Below, piece by piece: positions 45,952 through 55,775 of a stretch of 64,000 nucleotides of DNA. Both the position numbers and the translations under genes were made by a program. The stretch is from Prostheceraeus crozeri (taxonomy: Eukaryota; Platyhelminthes; Polycladida; Euryleptidae): assembly GCA_907163375.1 (NCBI GenBank), contig CAJQUW010012548.1, positions 1 to 64,000 of the forward strand, given 5' to 3'. Under the pieces are notes generated by a model that saw only the letters and a program-made list of their open reading frames with translations, did not search any database and was not told the DNA's origin. Within the stretch, counting starts at the first letter, position 1. Every line of letters begins with the position of its first letter.

Positions 45952-46606
45952 TTAGTACCGAGTATGTCCTCCCCGCACTGAAATGCAGCTTTGAAGTCTC
46001 ATGGGCATCGAGTCGCAAAGATGATCAAGCCGTTCCTGATCCAGCAATGACCATTGATCGATGAGTCTCTCTCTGAAAGAGCTGTCAGTGTTGATGGCGG
46101 ATGATCATATGCATCTCTCACTTTCCGACCAAGTTCATCCCAAGCATGTTCGATCGGAGACAGGTCGGGGGAGCGTGAAGGCCAATGGAGGATGCGAATT
46201 CCACATCTCACTATCGCTGTTGTTACACAATGAGCTTTGTGTGGTCGAGCGTTGTCATCCTGGAATATGAGGTTGAGTTCATTTAACGTTGGGATGACGA
46301 TTGGAGATATGATATTCGATAAATATCGCTCTCCGTTCAAGTTCCCATTCACAATGACAGCGACAGTTCGACCTCCGTACCAGATACCGGCCCAGATCAT
46401 CACGCTACCACCACCATAGCGGTCATGCTCAGATATGCAGCAGGGTGAATACCTCTCACCAACCATTCGATGCACTCTAATGCGACCATCGTGAAAATCC
46501 AAAGTGAAACGGGATTCATCCGTCCACATCACTTGACGCCATTCCTCTGTGCTCCACGACAGATGCTGCTCGCACCATTCCACACGCTTTCGCTTGTGTT
46601 CGAGAC
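45952..46606 (-). pseudogene. Tc1-like transposase, exon 2 (catalytic core), one frameshift
   Basis: After acceptor TTTCTCCGCAG the frame reads LEHKRKRVEWCEQHLSWSTE, then MWTDESRFTLD (first Asp), GSVMIWAGI, LIFQDDNARPHKAH (second Asp) and SPDLSPIEHAWDELGRKVRD (Glu). Asp to Glu spacing is that of DD34E Tc1 transposases. In a (AG)n run at 46065-46074 two extra bases shift the frame; the natural tail LIDQWSLLDQERLDHLCDS and SVRGGHTRY continues in the next phase to TAA at 45952, while the shifted frame stops at 45999. Apart from that dinucleotide slip the protein is complete, so the copy is young. Confidence 0.9.
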
Positions 46607-46667
46607 CTGCGGAGAAAAAAATTGGCAGTGAAACAATGTCATTGTGTGAAATTCTCGCATTACTTAC
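46607..46667 (-). other. 61-bp spliceosomal intron in the Tc1 transposase gene
   Basis: Donor GTAAGT at 46667-46662 and acceptor CCGCAG at 46612-46607 with a T-rich tract before it. Removing it joins RIPL and LEHKRK through a split Ser codon (A/GT). Without removal, two stops break the protein. A small intron near this place is known in some Tc1-family transposases. Confidence 0.85.
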
Positions 46668-47028
46668 TAAGAGGAATTCTTACAGCAGGTCGGCATGACC
46701 TCAGGCCCGCTTCTGCTAGACGGCGATATGCTGTTTGTATACTGCATGCAATTCCTGCTGCAGCTTTCCAGGCGATGGTAAGTCGAGGAACACTCTTAAA
46801 GCGATTGCGCTTTGCTGAGATAACCAACTTCCTATCGGTAGCATTGTTTGTCAATCTCGGTCTCCCTGATCTTTTCCTTCTTTTAACATTTCCATCATTG
46901 TTCCATCGACTCCACCACCTGCTCACAGTTGAGTTTGACACACCCAACTTTCGTCCAACAAACCTACAACTCTTTCCACATCGTAGCATTCCAACAGCCA
47001 TTCCTTTTACAAACTCTGATTGCGACAT
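46668..47028 (-). CDS. Tc1-like transposase, exon 1 (DNA-binding domain)
   Basis: ATG at 47028: MSQSEFVKGMAVGMLRCGKS, then a first helix-turn-helix (FVGRKLGVSNSTVSRWWSRW), the GRPR-like linker (KRRKRSGRPRLT) and a second HTH (SVPRLTIAWKAAAGIACSIQ, TAYRRLAEAGL) ending RIPL, where the intron starts. The bipartite paired-like domain binds the terminal repeats. 120 codons plus one base, intact. Joined to exon 2 the protein would be about 340 residues, the usual Tc1 size. Confidence 0.9.
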
Positions 47029-47662
47029 TTTTGCTTCAAAATTTAGTCAGAAAGAATTGCTTGAGAGTGATAAAAGGTAAAATTTGAAATGCATCAACTA
47101 TGCCAAAGATATCGACAATGGACAGCTGCTTTATATTAGCATGACAAATTTGATGCATAGACATCCTGGTCAGTGCAGTATGAAATAAAAGTCGTCCACT
47201 TCCATTGAGATTTTCTATATCAAGTGGATCGTTTTTAATGTCATAGAGTATAGTATGAAATTTATTAGCTATCAAAAGGAAACAGTATTTGCTGACAGGT
47301 ACTATAATTAACCGGAAATTAAGCTGATTATCAAGGAGATCTATTGATCGGCAGTATATTGCAAGTCATAATGGAAAAGTTGAGATCTTTTTGTGCTTAT
47401 TGGCTGAATTTTTATGTCTTTAGTTCAAAATTCATCGGCATGATTGTATGATTCATTAAATTTATACTTCATCTCCTGAATCTGAAAAGTAATATGGACT
47501 CAATTTTCAGATATTTCAGATATCATATCTAAATCAAAGAAATCAAACAGCGTTGAGGCAAGGATGAAATAAATTAATGAACATAGCTTCCTTGGACTCA
47601 CGGTCCAAGCGATTAGCGTCCGGGGACAACTGAAAGAAAGGAATAGCACTAAAATTATTTAC

Positions 47663-47663
<1 letters not shown>

Positions 47664-47702
<39 letters not shown>
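47664..47702. repeat. (TA)n microsatellite
   Basis: About 35 bases of alternating T and A directly abutting the next inverted-repeat element. Confidence 0.95.
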
Positions 47703-47738
47703 CAAAGAAAAAAAGCAATCTTGTGATAATTTGCTTTT

Positions 47739-47782
47739 ATCCAAACGCGTTTCAGAGCGTTAAGTCTCCTTTGTCAATGGAT
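47739..47782 (-). ncRNA. Hammerhead-ribozyme-like motif (locus 4, left arm)
   Basis: Minus strand: ATCCA, core TTGACAA, helix II based on GAG/CTC, GAAA, self-complementary ACGCGT, cleavage base T, TGGAT. Helix I pairs over 5 bp. The copy has a 1-base difference (AAGT for the right arm's CTGT) in the helix II loop. Confidence 0.4.
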
Positions 47783-48077
47783 TGATGTAAAACAAGGTAA
47801 AATCATTTTTATATGAGATGAAATGAAATGAACACTGTTAAAATGGCGTCAGATGGCAATCTACAGATGAAACAGAAAAATGACAGACGTGAAATGACGT
47901 AGTTTGAATCCAATGGCATAGCTATAGATTTAGCAGAAGTGGAAAGGAACCGTCTCTATTGTTCAGCAAATTATTATTGTTTTTAATCAGAATCGATTCG
48001 AGTTAATTAACAGTCGATTTAACAGTGTTCATTTCATTTCATCTCATATAAAAATGATTTTACCTTGTTTTACATCA

Positions 48078-48122
48078 ATCCATTGACAAAGGAGACTGTA
48101 ACGCTCTGAAACGCGTTTGGAT
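48078..48122 (+). ncRNA. Hammerhead-ribozyme-like motif (locus 4, right arm)
   Basis: ATCCA (48078-48082), TTGACAA, GGAGACTGTAACGCTCT, GAAA at 48108, ACGCGT, T, TGGAT (48118-48122). The core departs from CUGANGA at two positions, so present activity is doubtful. Confidence 0.4.
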
Positions 48123-48469
48123 AAAAGCAAATTATCACAAGATTGCTTTTTTTCTTTGAAATGAATATGTGGCCATATCATGGAAATAATATATATACTA
48201 CGAATATATTTTTACTTACTCTACGAATATAAATTTCTGTATATATTTCACGATGCTTTCCTTCTCTCTCTATTATCTTCCTAATTCACCTTTTATTTAT
48301 TCATTCTTGCACTGGAATTTCTTTCTCTCTTTGTTTCATCTATGATACTATTTCTATGTATCGCCTTTTCTATACCCGATTTTTGGTATTGGTTTATTTT
48401 CCTTTCTCGTGAAGTGTGTTCTTGTGTTTTGCATCTTATTCCGGTAACGTGTCTCAGCATAGAGTAATG

Positions 48470-48680
48470 TTAGTCACCTGTTGTCCATGTTCATTTTTCA
48501 ACTTCCAATCCTGTCGAGATCGTTGTGTGTAAGTATTTCTGGCGTCTGATTAGTCGGCTGTGGTAATTGATGTGATAAGGCTCCCTACGAACGGTGTTTG
48601 TTAATTTGTCGTGATCATTGTTGGTGGTCGCTAGCCGAAACGTTCGACAGCTTGTGATATTCTATGGTGAAATAATCTCA
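48470..48680 (+). repeat. Penelope-type terminal repeat, right copy
   Basis: Inverted partner of 45065-45283. It contains the hammerhead-like motif at 48607-48649: TGTC, core GTGATCA, weak helix II, GAAA, ACGTT, C, GACA; helix I pairs over 4 bp. Confidence 0.6.
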
Positions 48681-49450
48681 ACTTGAGTTTACTAATATTT
48701 TTCACGAAATATTTTTATTTTTATAAATTGGAATGAAAATACATACTACTTTTAATTTCATTTGAAAGTAGAATGAGTGAATCGGTGACATCAATTTTGT
48801 CAGTGAAATATCAAACACCAGAATCCATATTATATCGCATCGCATCGGAAGGAAAATTATTGCCGAAATTTCTCTTTGAAAATTGACGATTATCGTCAAG
48901 TCTGTAATCAATCTGAAACTCGAACATTCATGAAAATATTTTCGAATTCCTCTTCTCTGCCACAGTAAGAAATTTCTACAAATCTAACTTCCATTGTACA
49001 ACCTCACAACATTCCTGCTTTGTCACTTGAAAACGAAAGCATCTATACAGATGATAAACCTGTCGTTTCTATTAATCAGACAAGAAAAGAGAATGCGAAC
49101 ATTCATCACTCCATCCAAGATAAAAATGTCTCTCAGCGCTCATCAATGGAGAATTTATCCCTCGATTCCACTTACGCTTTCATAACTATAGTCATAAAGA
49201 AGATATTTCCTTCTTGCGGAAGATACAACTTCAGGTTTTGGTAAATATTTCACTCAGTTGAAGAGAAAATGGTGTACATGTAGAACTGGGGGAGGCTATT
49301 GATGTGAGGTATTTGAAACTATCTGAGAATCTATCAACATACCACCAATACTACAATTGTACTCTCTTCGCATGAAAACGCATGGAATTTCGATTTTGTA
49401 GATAAAGAAATAAGCTGCATTCGTGTTCTAGAAACGCACTCACCTGAATT
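48681..49450. other. Non-coding, nothing recognised
   Basis: AT-rich with short random frames only. Confidence 0.3.
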
Positions 49451-49454
49451 TCTG

Positions 49455-50340
49455 CAAAACCTTTGGCAAAAAAGAAAAAACAGTTTTTACTCGACGTTTC
49501 GGGTCCTGACCCTTCTTCACGGAATCAAAACAGGCGCATATGACATGCTATTTCTACATGTAAAAACTGAATAAAAATCTATATGGTGCGACACACAGAA
49601 TTAGATTGTTTAATCGTATCACTTTGCCAGAAGTGCAAAAGTGCAAACTGATTCAAATAGATGGCACATGCAAGAACTTAATAAGTGGGCAAAAAGAAAT
49701 TTTTAATACCATGCAGAGATAGGAAAAATAGTTGTGCGTCGCTTGCAGATTGCTCTGAATTCCTTCAAAATGCTCCGATCGCCACGGCTCCTTCAGATTC
49801 GAAGAATTCAGATCTTTGCGCAAAAGTTTTCTCGATAATGTTGGGCCCTCCGATCATCATTAAAAAAGTTAGCAGCGCATGAAAAAACGTTCACAAACTT
49901 CTCCGTAGAACTTGACATCGTCTGTGTCTTTTTGCTGTGTGATCCGGTTGATAACAGTCACTGAACTCTGCACAATTTGGCGTGTTTAATGTTGAACTGG
50001 CTGCTCATTGTTCGATTGCTATGGTATTTAGTCAGGAGATTGTGCCATTTCAATAACGTTACCTGTTCCAATGCTTCCCTTCTAGTCAAACGGAAGAAAA
50101 GACGACCTGTCTAATGCTGTGGCGCGACATGTCCTCTCCTACAAGCCAGCAAGCTCATGAAGACGATTCATGGACATCTCTCCTGAATCATGCTAGCTTC
50201 TATCAAAGCATTGTCAACCGTACTTCGCGCTCTCTGAAGGATATTCACATCCAAATCATCAAGGTCAACAGCAGCACAATCACGAAGATGCACACTCAAT
50301 GCACTCTTACTGTCCTTATTGATAATACTCCGCTTATGTT
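49455..50340 (-). mobile_element. Penelope-like element remnant (GIY-YIG tail plus 3' end), fossil
   Basis: On the minus strand, 50330-50180 reads NKDSKSALSVHLRDCAAVDL, then DDLDVNILQRARSTVDNALI and EASMIQE. This matches the C-terminal part of Penelope GIY-YIG nucleases (S-A-x-x-x-H, then a hydrophobic-rich helix and EA-x-x-I). Downstream (49880-49640) the sequence is related to the interior of the element at 10726-11848, followed by a hammerhead-like motif at 49487-49525. Old and incomplete. Confidence 0.5.
49487..49525 (-). ncRNA. Hammerhead-ribozyme-like motif (locus 5), decayed
   Basis: Minus strand: core GTGAAGA (first base changed), helix II GGGT/ACCC with loop CAGG, GAAA, self-complementary ACGT, cleavage C, GAGT. 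The expected helix I partner ACTC is not kept (ATTCC instead). Confidence 0.35.
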
Positions 50341-50979
50341 CTTATGTTCTTCGCTGGCAATATCTCCTGGTCTGACTATGTGATTACTGGCTTTGGACGG
50401 TATTAAAGAATAGAGTTTACCATTATGATAAGCCAAAACTATTGGCGAGCTAAAGAGGAAAATTGTGGAGAAGTTCAATGAAATTACTAATGAAGAAATC
50501 GCAGGTGCTGTTTACAATATCTATAGAAGAGTGAGTATTTTATTATCCGAAGTTGAAGGACGTTTTGAACATTTTTTAAATGCTAAAACCTCACGGTCTT
50601 CCCTTGTCAATTTTCATTAAGAAAATTATTTTCGATCAAAAAATGTCGTTCTAATATTGAAATTAGAAACTGCACTAAATTTGGGACAACCTGTATATAG
50701 GACAATCGGAGGTTTTTAGGTTAACAGGTCTTTCGGTGATTCTATACAAAACCTAACAGATTTAAAACATAAAATATTGAGTATAGGAGGTGTAAGGATG
50801 GGATAAAATACCTCAAGTGCCTCCTTCAGATCGATGCAATACCTGACCTTAAGTCTTGTCGGCGTCCGTGAGTATCACCAACCTGTTTGACAGCTATGCA
50901 ACCAAAGTACAGGCTCCTAGAAACAATTCGTCTTACATCCTTAAAAGCAAAGTCCTTAAAAATACTGTGATCTCACTAA
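50341..50979. other. Non-coding, nothing recognised
   Basis: No motif beyond chance. Confidence 0.3.
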
Positions 50980-51158
50980 GTGACATGCCACGTTCAATCA
51001 CGTGTAATTACACATGACCCCAAACATCCGTGGCTACGCGGGACATGGCTGCAATATCTGTTATATGTATAAGTTAATATAGTTGGCAGTCCTGTTATAT
51101 AGACTTTGCGTCTCATGTGTCTGCATGTATCAGAGGCTAAACAATGTGATAGGACCTA
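50980..51158. mobile_element. Partial copy of the GTGACATGCC-ended MITE
   Basis: GTGACATGCCACGTTCAATC onward matches 27449-27628, including TCCTGTTATATAGACTTTGC and CTGCATGTATCAGAGGCTAA, with a 30-bp extra piece (TATATGTATAAGTTAATATA) near 51062. The right end is absent; a LINE-type tail starts at once. Confidence 0.8.
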
Positions 51159-51171
51159 GGTTTTATAGAAG

Positions 51172-51506
51172 ACGACAAATCGGTTTCGGCACGTAAAATT
51201 CCAAACGAGACTCATGCCTGAAAGCCACGGCAATAACGCTACACCATCCGGGCGCTTTCCATAATTTCTTGCCATGCCAACCGGTTCGAGCATCGAAGGG
51301 TGATAAATGGCTGAAAGATCCCTCCGAATAACTTGATTGCCTAACAATAACTTACAGCTATTATGGCATATATTTCTGGCATGTAGTGAGTGGTACATAG
51401 TATTTCTGAGGCATCTTGTACATTGCAAAACTGTGAATGGGTGATGATTACAGACATTTCTTACTAATCGAGGAGAAATTTTGGAGACGTAATGTTTCGC
51501 TTTCAT
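51172..51506 (-). pseudogene. C-terminal tail typical of non-LTR retrotransposon polyproteins
   Basis: Minus-strand frame of about 110 codons with CRNTMYHSLHARNICHNSCK, LLLGNQVIRRDLSAIYHPSM, LEPVGMARNYGKRPDGVALL and PWLSGMSLVWNFTCRN. The block LEP-x-G-x-x-R-x-DGKRPDG-x-x-x-x-PW-x-x-G-x-x-L-x-W-D-x-T is common downstream of RT domains in invertebrate LINE-related sequences. The RT itself is not present here, so this is a 3' fragment. Confidence 0.5.
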
Positions 51507-53157
51507 ATTACACTAATCCAACATTTTTCTCAAGTTAGATTCATCTATCTCTTCAAAATTTAACGAAAAGATCTATTTGATGCGCGTGCAGTTCATATGA
51601 ATTTTAGTATCGACCGATTTCTCAAACTAGCCTTTATTGACAGTATAATAAGCGCTTTCTTGGATGAATTTCAGCCTCGATTTTAGTCCTTTGATGACCT
51701 TCATCAATGATTTCGGTGAAGTTTCAGTCATCTAAATGAAGAAATGGACGCATGAGGGATAGGATTTCAGATGATCAACTCATGGATCATATCGGCGGGA
51801 ATTATCAAGAGGTGAATTCATTCCATATTCCTCGAGACGTCCGAATAACGACGTTATTGTCTCAAACTTGTCGAAATTGCGAAGATCTTGCACCAACTGC
51901 ATGCTAATTGAATTTCCTCCTTCCAATCAGCTGTTCTACAAACACAGAATTTAATTAGCAGAAGGACCTTTGCGAGATTATCTCTGAGAAATAGGAAACA
52001 GTTCTTGATTCATTCCCTAAGGCTATCAGTTTTCTTTGCGAGAAATTAAGCGTGGAAAAGTCACCTCTAAGTCAATAGACGTTATAAATTTCAAAGGGAA
52101 TTAATTTGCACGAAAAATCGTTTGTTCTTTGAAAACTCGGTTCATCAAACTTCGATATCATCGAAATAATTTGTAAAATTGAGAATTCAAGTGACAACAA
52201 ACAACTGACATGGCGCAAGGAATCGTGAATAAAGAGAGAACAGTAAATGTGGCTATCCATAATGTTGTGAAATCCGAAACGCCATCGCATAATCAATGGC
52301 GGTTGGGTGTTGGGGTTTCATGAAAATCTTGGGTCTTGAGTATTATTGGGTAGGTATCCAAAATATCGGATAGCATAACGAAATCGACTTTCTAATTTTG
52401 TTATGTGAGCCTGTGTCTCCTAAAAAACCAACCGATTCCATTTCCGAGTCTCAAAGTTGGCTGTCAAAAGCATTGCAGTAGCGGCTTTCAATGTTTCATT
52501 GGCAAGGTATGTTGCCATGGAAAAAGCGGCGTCAATGGTAAGCAATGTTTCTATTGTAATTATTGTAATTGATTTGAAGTTTCATGCATTAGGCTGTTGA
52601 ATTAAACTGTATTTAATTAGCTGTTGAATAATTCATGTAGGCCAAGTAGTGGAACGTTAGTTACATGAGGTAGCAAGCTATAGCTTACTTAGCATGATTA
52701 CTGAACATTTGTCAGATGTATATGCATATTAAAATTCAGGTTAATTCTATAATGAAATTAATGTGAGTTGATAATGAGAATGGTAGTTATAATGATAGGC
52801 ACATTGACAAAAATGATATTCATAAGAATCGAATCAATCATGAATCATTCGGAATCACAAAATAATTTAATTAATGTTAAATATGAAGGGGTGTGAATAA
52901 ATGATATTATAGAAACTTTTATAGTACCTTTTTATTTTGTACATTTTTATATACCTTTTTATTTATGTTAACTTTTAGTACATTTATCAGAAGTAACTTG
53001 ACCAGCATAACTGTAGATATACTCTCTGAGATTTTAGATATACTTATATAACGGATGTAAGTTAACCTACACTAAAGGACTGAAAACATGCATAGAATGA
53101 ATTCACCGAAAATGCGATTTCAAATCAGAAGTGTTCTCAGCGTGCTATGCTTTATTT
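51507..53157. other. Non-coding, nothing recognised
   Basis: Strongly AT-rich at 52560-53000. A weak hammerhead-like relic (TTGATGAAGGTC) may exist on the minus strand near 51690-51720. Confidence 0.3.
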
Positions 53158-53198
53158 CCTGAATTTTCGTCCGCCAGAACGATGGACTTCATCAGAGG
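53158..53198 (-). ncRNA. Hammerhead-ribozyme-like motif (locus 6), best core match
   Basis: Minus strand: CCT (53198-53196), CTGATGA exact, one bulged A, helix II GTCC/GGAC with loop ATCGTTCTGGC, GAAA, minimal helix III AATT, cleavage C at 53161, AGG pairing with CCT. Two further T-A pairs extend helix I past one mismatch. All invariant core bases are present. Confidence 0.55.
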
Positions 53199-54823
53199 TA
53201 AACAAATTGTGTGCAATAGCCGCTGCCTGTGATATATGTATTCTTTCAGCATCAGGTAATTTGTGACGACGCGTATACTTTAAGTGCTCAAGTTGACAAG
53301 GCTGAGTCTCAATGAGTGATTATTCATGACCGAAATAAAAAGCATTGTACTTTTCTCTATGGTTCACAGAGAAATATTTTTTTCAGAAACAATGTCTTAA
53401 GTTGGCCACTGACACTGGACAATTGAAAGCTAAGTCATTTTGCTCTGTTTAAGTTGTATTTGAAATAACTTCTATTTCATATAACTTTATCGTTGATTAT
53501 TCACAATTCACATAGAAATCAACCTCAAGAGGTTGACAGAATTTTAGCGGTTCTATCAATGAATTTCCATACTTTCAAACTTCGCGCGCTACTGATGCTT
53601 CTTTGTGAAAAGTAAGTCCTGTGTAACTACGTTACTACTTGATCTTTGGTTTTATGAAGCGCGTTGATTACGACTGCTTAAATCACTGCGTTACATGAAT
53701 TTGTATGACACACAATAAAAAACACTGATTTTTGCTCTATTGTCTTCGATATTATTGATCAAAACAAAGCAGATTACTTTAGTGGCAAAATTTGTGCACA
53801 ATAATCTGAATTCTTCATATCTGACAGAATCGAGGTGATCTGAGCAAATCAATGGTGTTCATAGCTATTCACAAGCGACCAATGATTGTATTTGCTTTCC
53901 AACAAATTCACTATGTACCTGTATCTTTCTCTGTCTCACTCACTACTACTTAGACAGTTTTCTATTAATGATGTGCGGTTATAGCCGTGGCCACGGTTGA
54001 CCGCGGTTAATGGCCGGTTACGGTCAAAAAGTACCACGGTTACAGTCGGTTACGGTTACCGTGATGTGATCAGTGGTCACAGTTAATCACGGTTACATTT
54101 TGAATTTGAATATATTTTGCTCTTATTTGTTTTACTTATGGAACCTTGAATGAGTGACAATTGAATGATGTCTTAAGGTTAAACAATAAATACAAGATAT
54201 TTAATGAAATCTGAAAAATGTCAGGATCATAAGAAGGTGCGTTTGGTTCGTGCATTTGTTTTACGTAAAATTAAAAGCTATGTTAGATGGCTCCGTAAAC
54301 AACTAGACGACTATACCATGATACATTACATAATTGGCTGCAATTTATAATGCTAGTTATTGCTATGTGTACAAGTACGTACACAATATTAACATTAATG
54401 ACAATTCGAAACTTTGACGCTCGCTACCGGTATCTTGGATTTCCATACCTTAATTTAGCTTAATCATATGCGGTAATGTATCATAGGCCAATTGAAAATG
54501 AGCCTATACGCCTGTATGATTCGCATTTGTAGCACATGCAAAGTCGCTGTCTTTGACTACATGTGTGCATGTATCTGATAAACTGCCTTAATCAAGATTA
54601 TTTAAGGATAAATCTTTGTATAATGATAGTTAGGTAAGAAAAGATAAACTGGCGGCGATGACTTGGGAAAAATTGGACATGCAATGACCAATTGAAAGGG
54701 AACATTCATAAATTTCAAGCCTTCCAAATTCAGTATTTTTGCGGCCCACAACCAGAAATATGAAGTCTTCTCCGATGACTGTGATTGCTGGCATCACAGT
54801 CTGACAATTCTAAGATAGGAATT
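53199..54823. other. Non-coding; short CGGTTA-rich patch at 53975-54090
   Basis: At 53975-54090 GCGGTT, CGGTTA and CACGGTTAC recur imperfectly about a dozen times, like a subterminal transposon repeat; no matching end was found. The rest is unremarkable. Confidence 0.4.
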
Positions 54824-55020
54824 TAGTCCCGTCATCACATCCAGCTTCTGCAGGAAACGACACCGAAAATGCGACTTTTCACAGAATAATGTACACAGCG
54901 TGGCTGGTGCGGATCTGCCAAGTTCTGCCAGGACTCTTTATTTGTCAGACAGTATAAAAGCAAATATATAATGTACACCCAATGCGAAGCAGACTGAGGT
55001 TTTCGGCAAAATTGCTTATT
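54824..55020 (+). mobile_element. Single arm of the TAGTCCGG foldback family
   Basis: TAGTCCC, CTTCTGCAGGAAACGA, GACTTTTCACAGAATAATGT and CTGCCAAGTTCTGCCAGGA match the arm sequences at 542 and 62880-63060 in order. The opposite arm is missing. Confidence 0.7.
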
Positions 55021-55084
55021 TTTTCAGATTAAGTAAGAAGAACAGCCACATTTGTGACTGAGAAAATTGCCCTTCTTAATTTAT

Positions 55085-55775
55085 ACGCACGGGTCGGGTC
55101 GCCAGGAGTGGCGGCTTCATTTTGAAAATTTCCCATTGTTTTTTTCGACATTTTCTGATGTATTTATGGATGAAACATTCGAAAATCATGGTTTAAAAAT
55201 CACACAGCTAGCCCCCTTCGAGAAAATAGCGACCATTCAAAATGGCGGACAGAAAAATCGAAACTGAAGTCTCGTGTTTGGCTAATGTGTTTTATGCATC
55301 AACAACAAATTCTGGAGGTCCCAATTGCTTCTTAAAATTTCTTGGAAGTGTCATGTGTACAAATCAAGATCAGTGGTCTGCATTAGATCGAACAGACCTC
55401 CAAGACTTGTTGTTGATACATAATGAACATTAAGCAAACCACAGACGGCTTTTTGTCCGACATTTTGAATTTTCTTATTGTTCGAAGGGTGCAAAGCCGA
55501 ATGATACTCCAACAGTAATAATTGAAAAGAGAGTTGGCTGCTGACGAAATAATTGAGAATTTTTTAATCTAGCCACATAATGCAGTTTCGGTTTCATGTC
55601 CGCCATTTTGAATTTTCGATATTTTCTTGAAAAAGGTGATATTTATTTTCATTCACTTTTAGAACCAAGATTTTCGAAATTTTCATCCAAAAATACATCA
55701 GAAGTCGCCGAGGAAAGTGAGAAATTTTCAAAATGAAACCGCTTCTCCTGCCACACCGTACACGACAACTCGTAT
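55085..55775. mobile_element. Inverted-repeat element, about 690 bp, with a short coding remnant
   Basis: Arms at about 55085-55265 and 55580-55775 are inverted relatives (CGGCTTCATTTTGAAAATTT; TTCAAAATGGCGGAC). Between them a plus-strand frame to 55433 ends DQWSALDRTDLQDLLLIHNE, which faintly recalls the end of hAT transposases. No target duplication found. Confidence 0.6.

Larger units (their letters stand above)
45837..47304 (-). mobile_element. Tc1/mariner transposon, about 1.47 kb, nearly intact
   Basis: Terminal repeats are imperfect: TACTGCCTGACATAAAAAAT on the left and, complemented, TAGTACCTGTCAGCAAATAC on the right. TA stands outside both (45835-45836, 47305-47306). The transposase fills most of the element on the minus strand. 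The ends were inferred from similarity and TA context. Confidence 0.75.
47703..48160. mobile_element. Inverted-repeat element with hammerhead-like arms
   Basis: Arms at 47703-47842 and 48018-48160, about 140 bp, nearly identical (CAAAGAAAAAAAGCAATCTT; TGGATTGATGTAAAACAAGG). The 175-bp interior is non-coding. Each arm holds a hammerhead-like motif. Insertion beside a TA microsatellite fits Penelope-like habits. Confidence 0.85.

Noticed and set aside
51690-51725. Additional hammerhead-like relic (TTGATGAAGGTC)
   Set aside because: Helix II and the GAAA box are not convincingly present and helix I does not pair.
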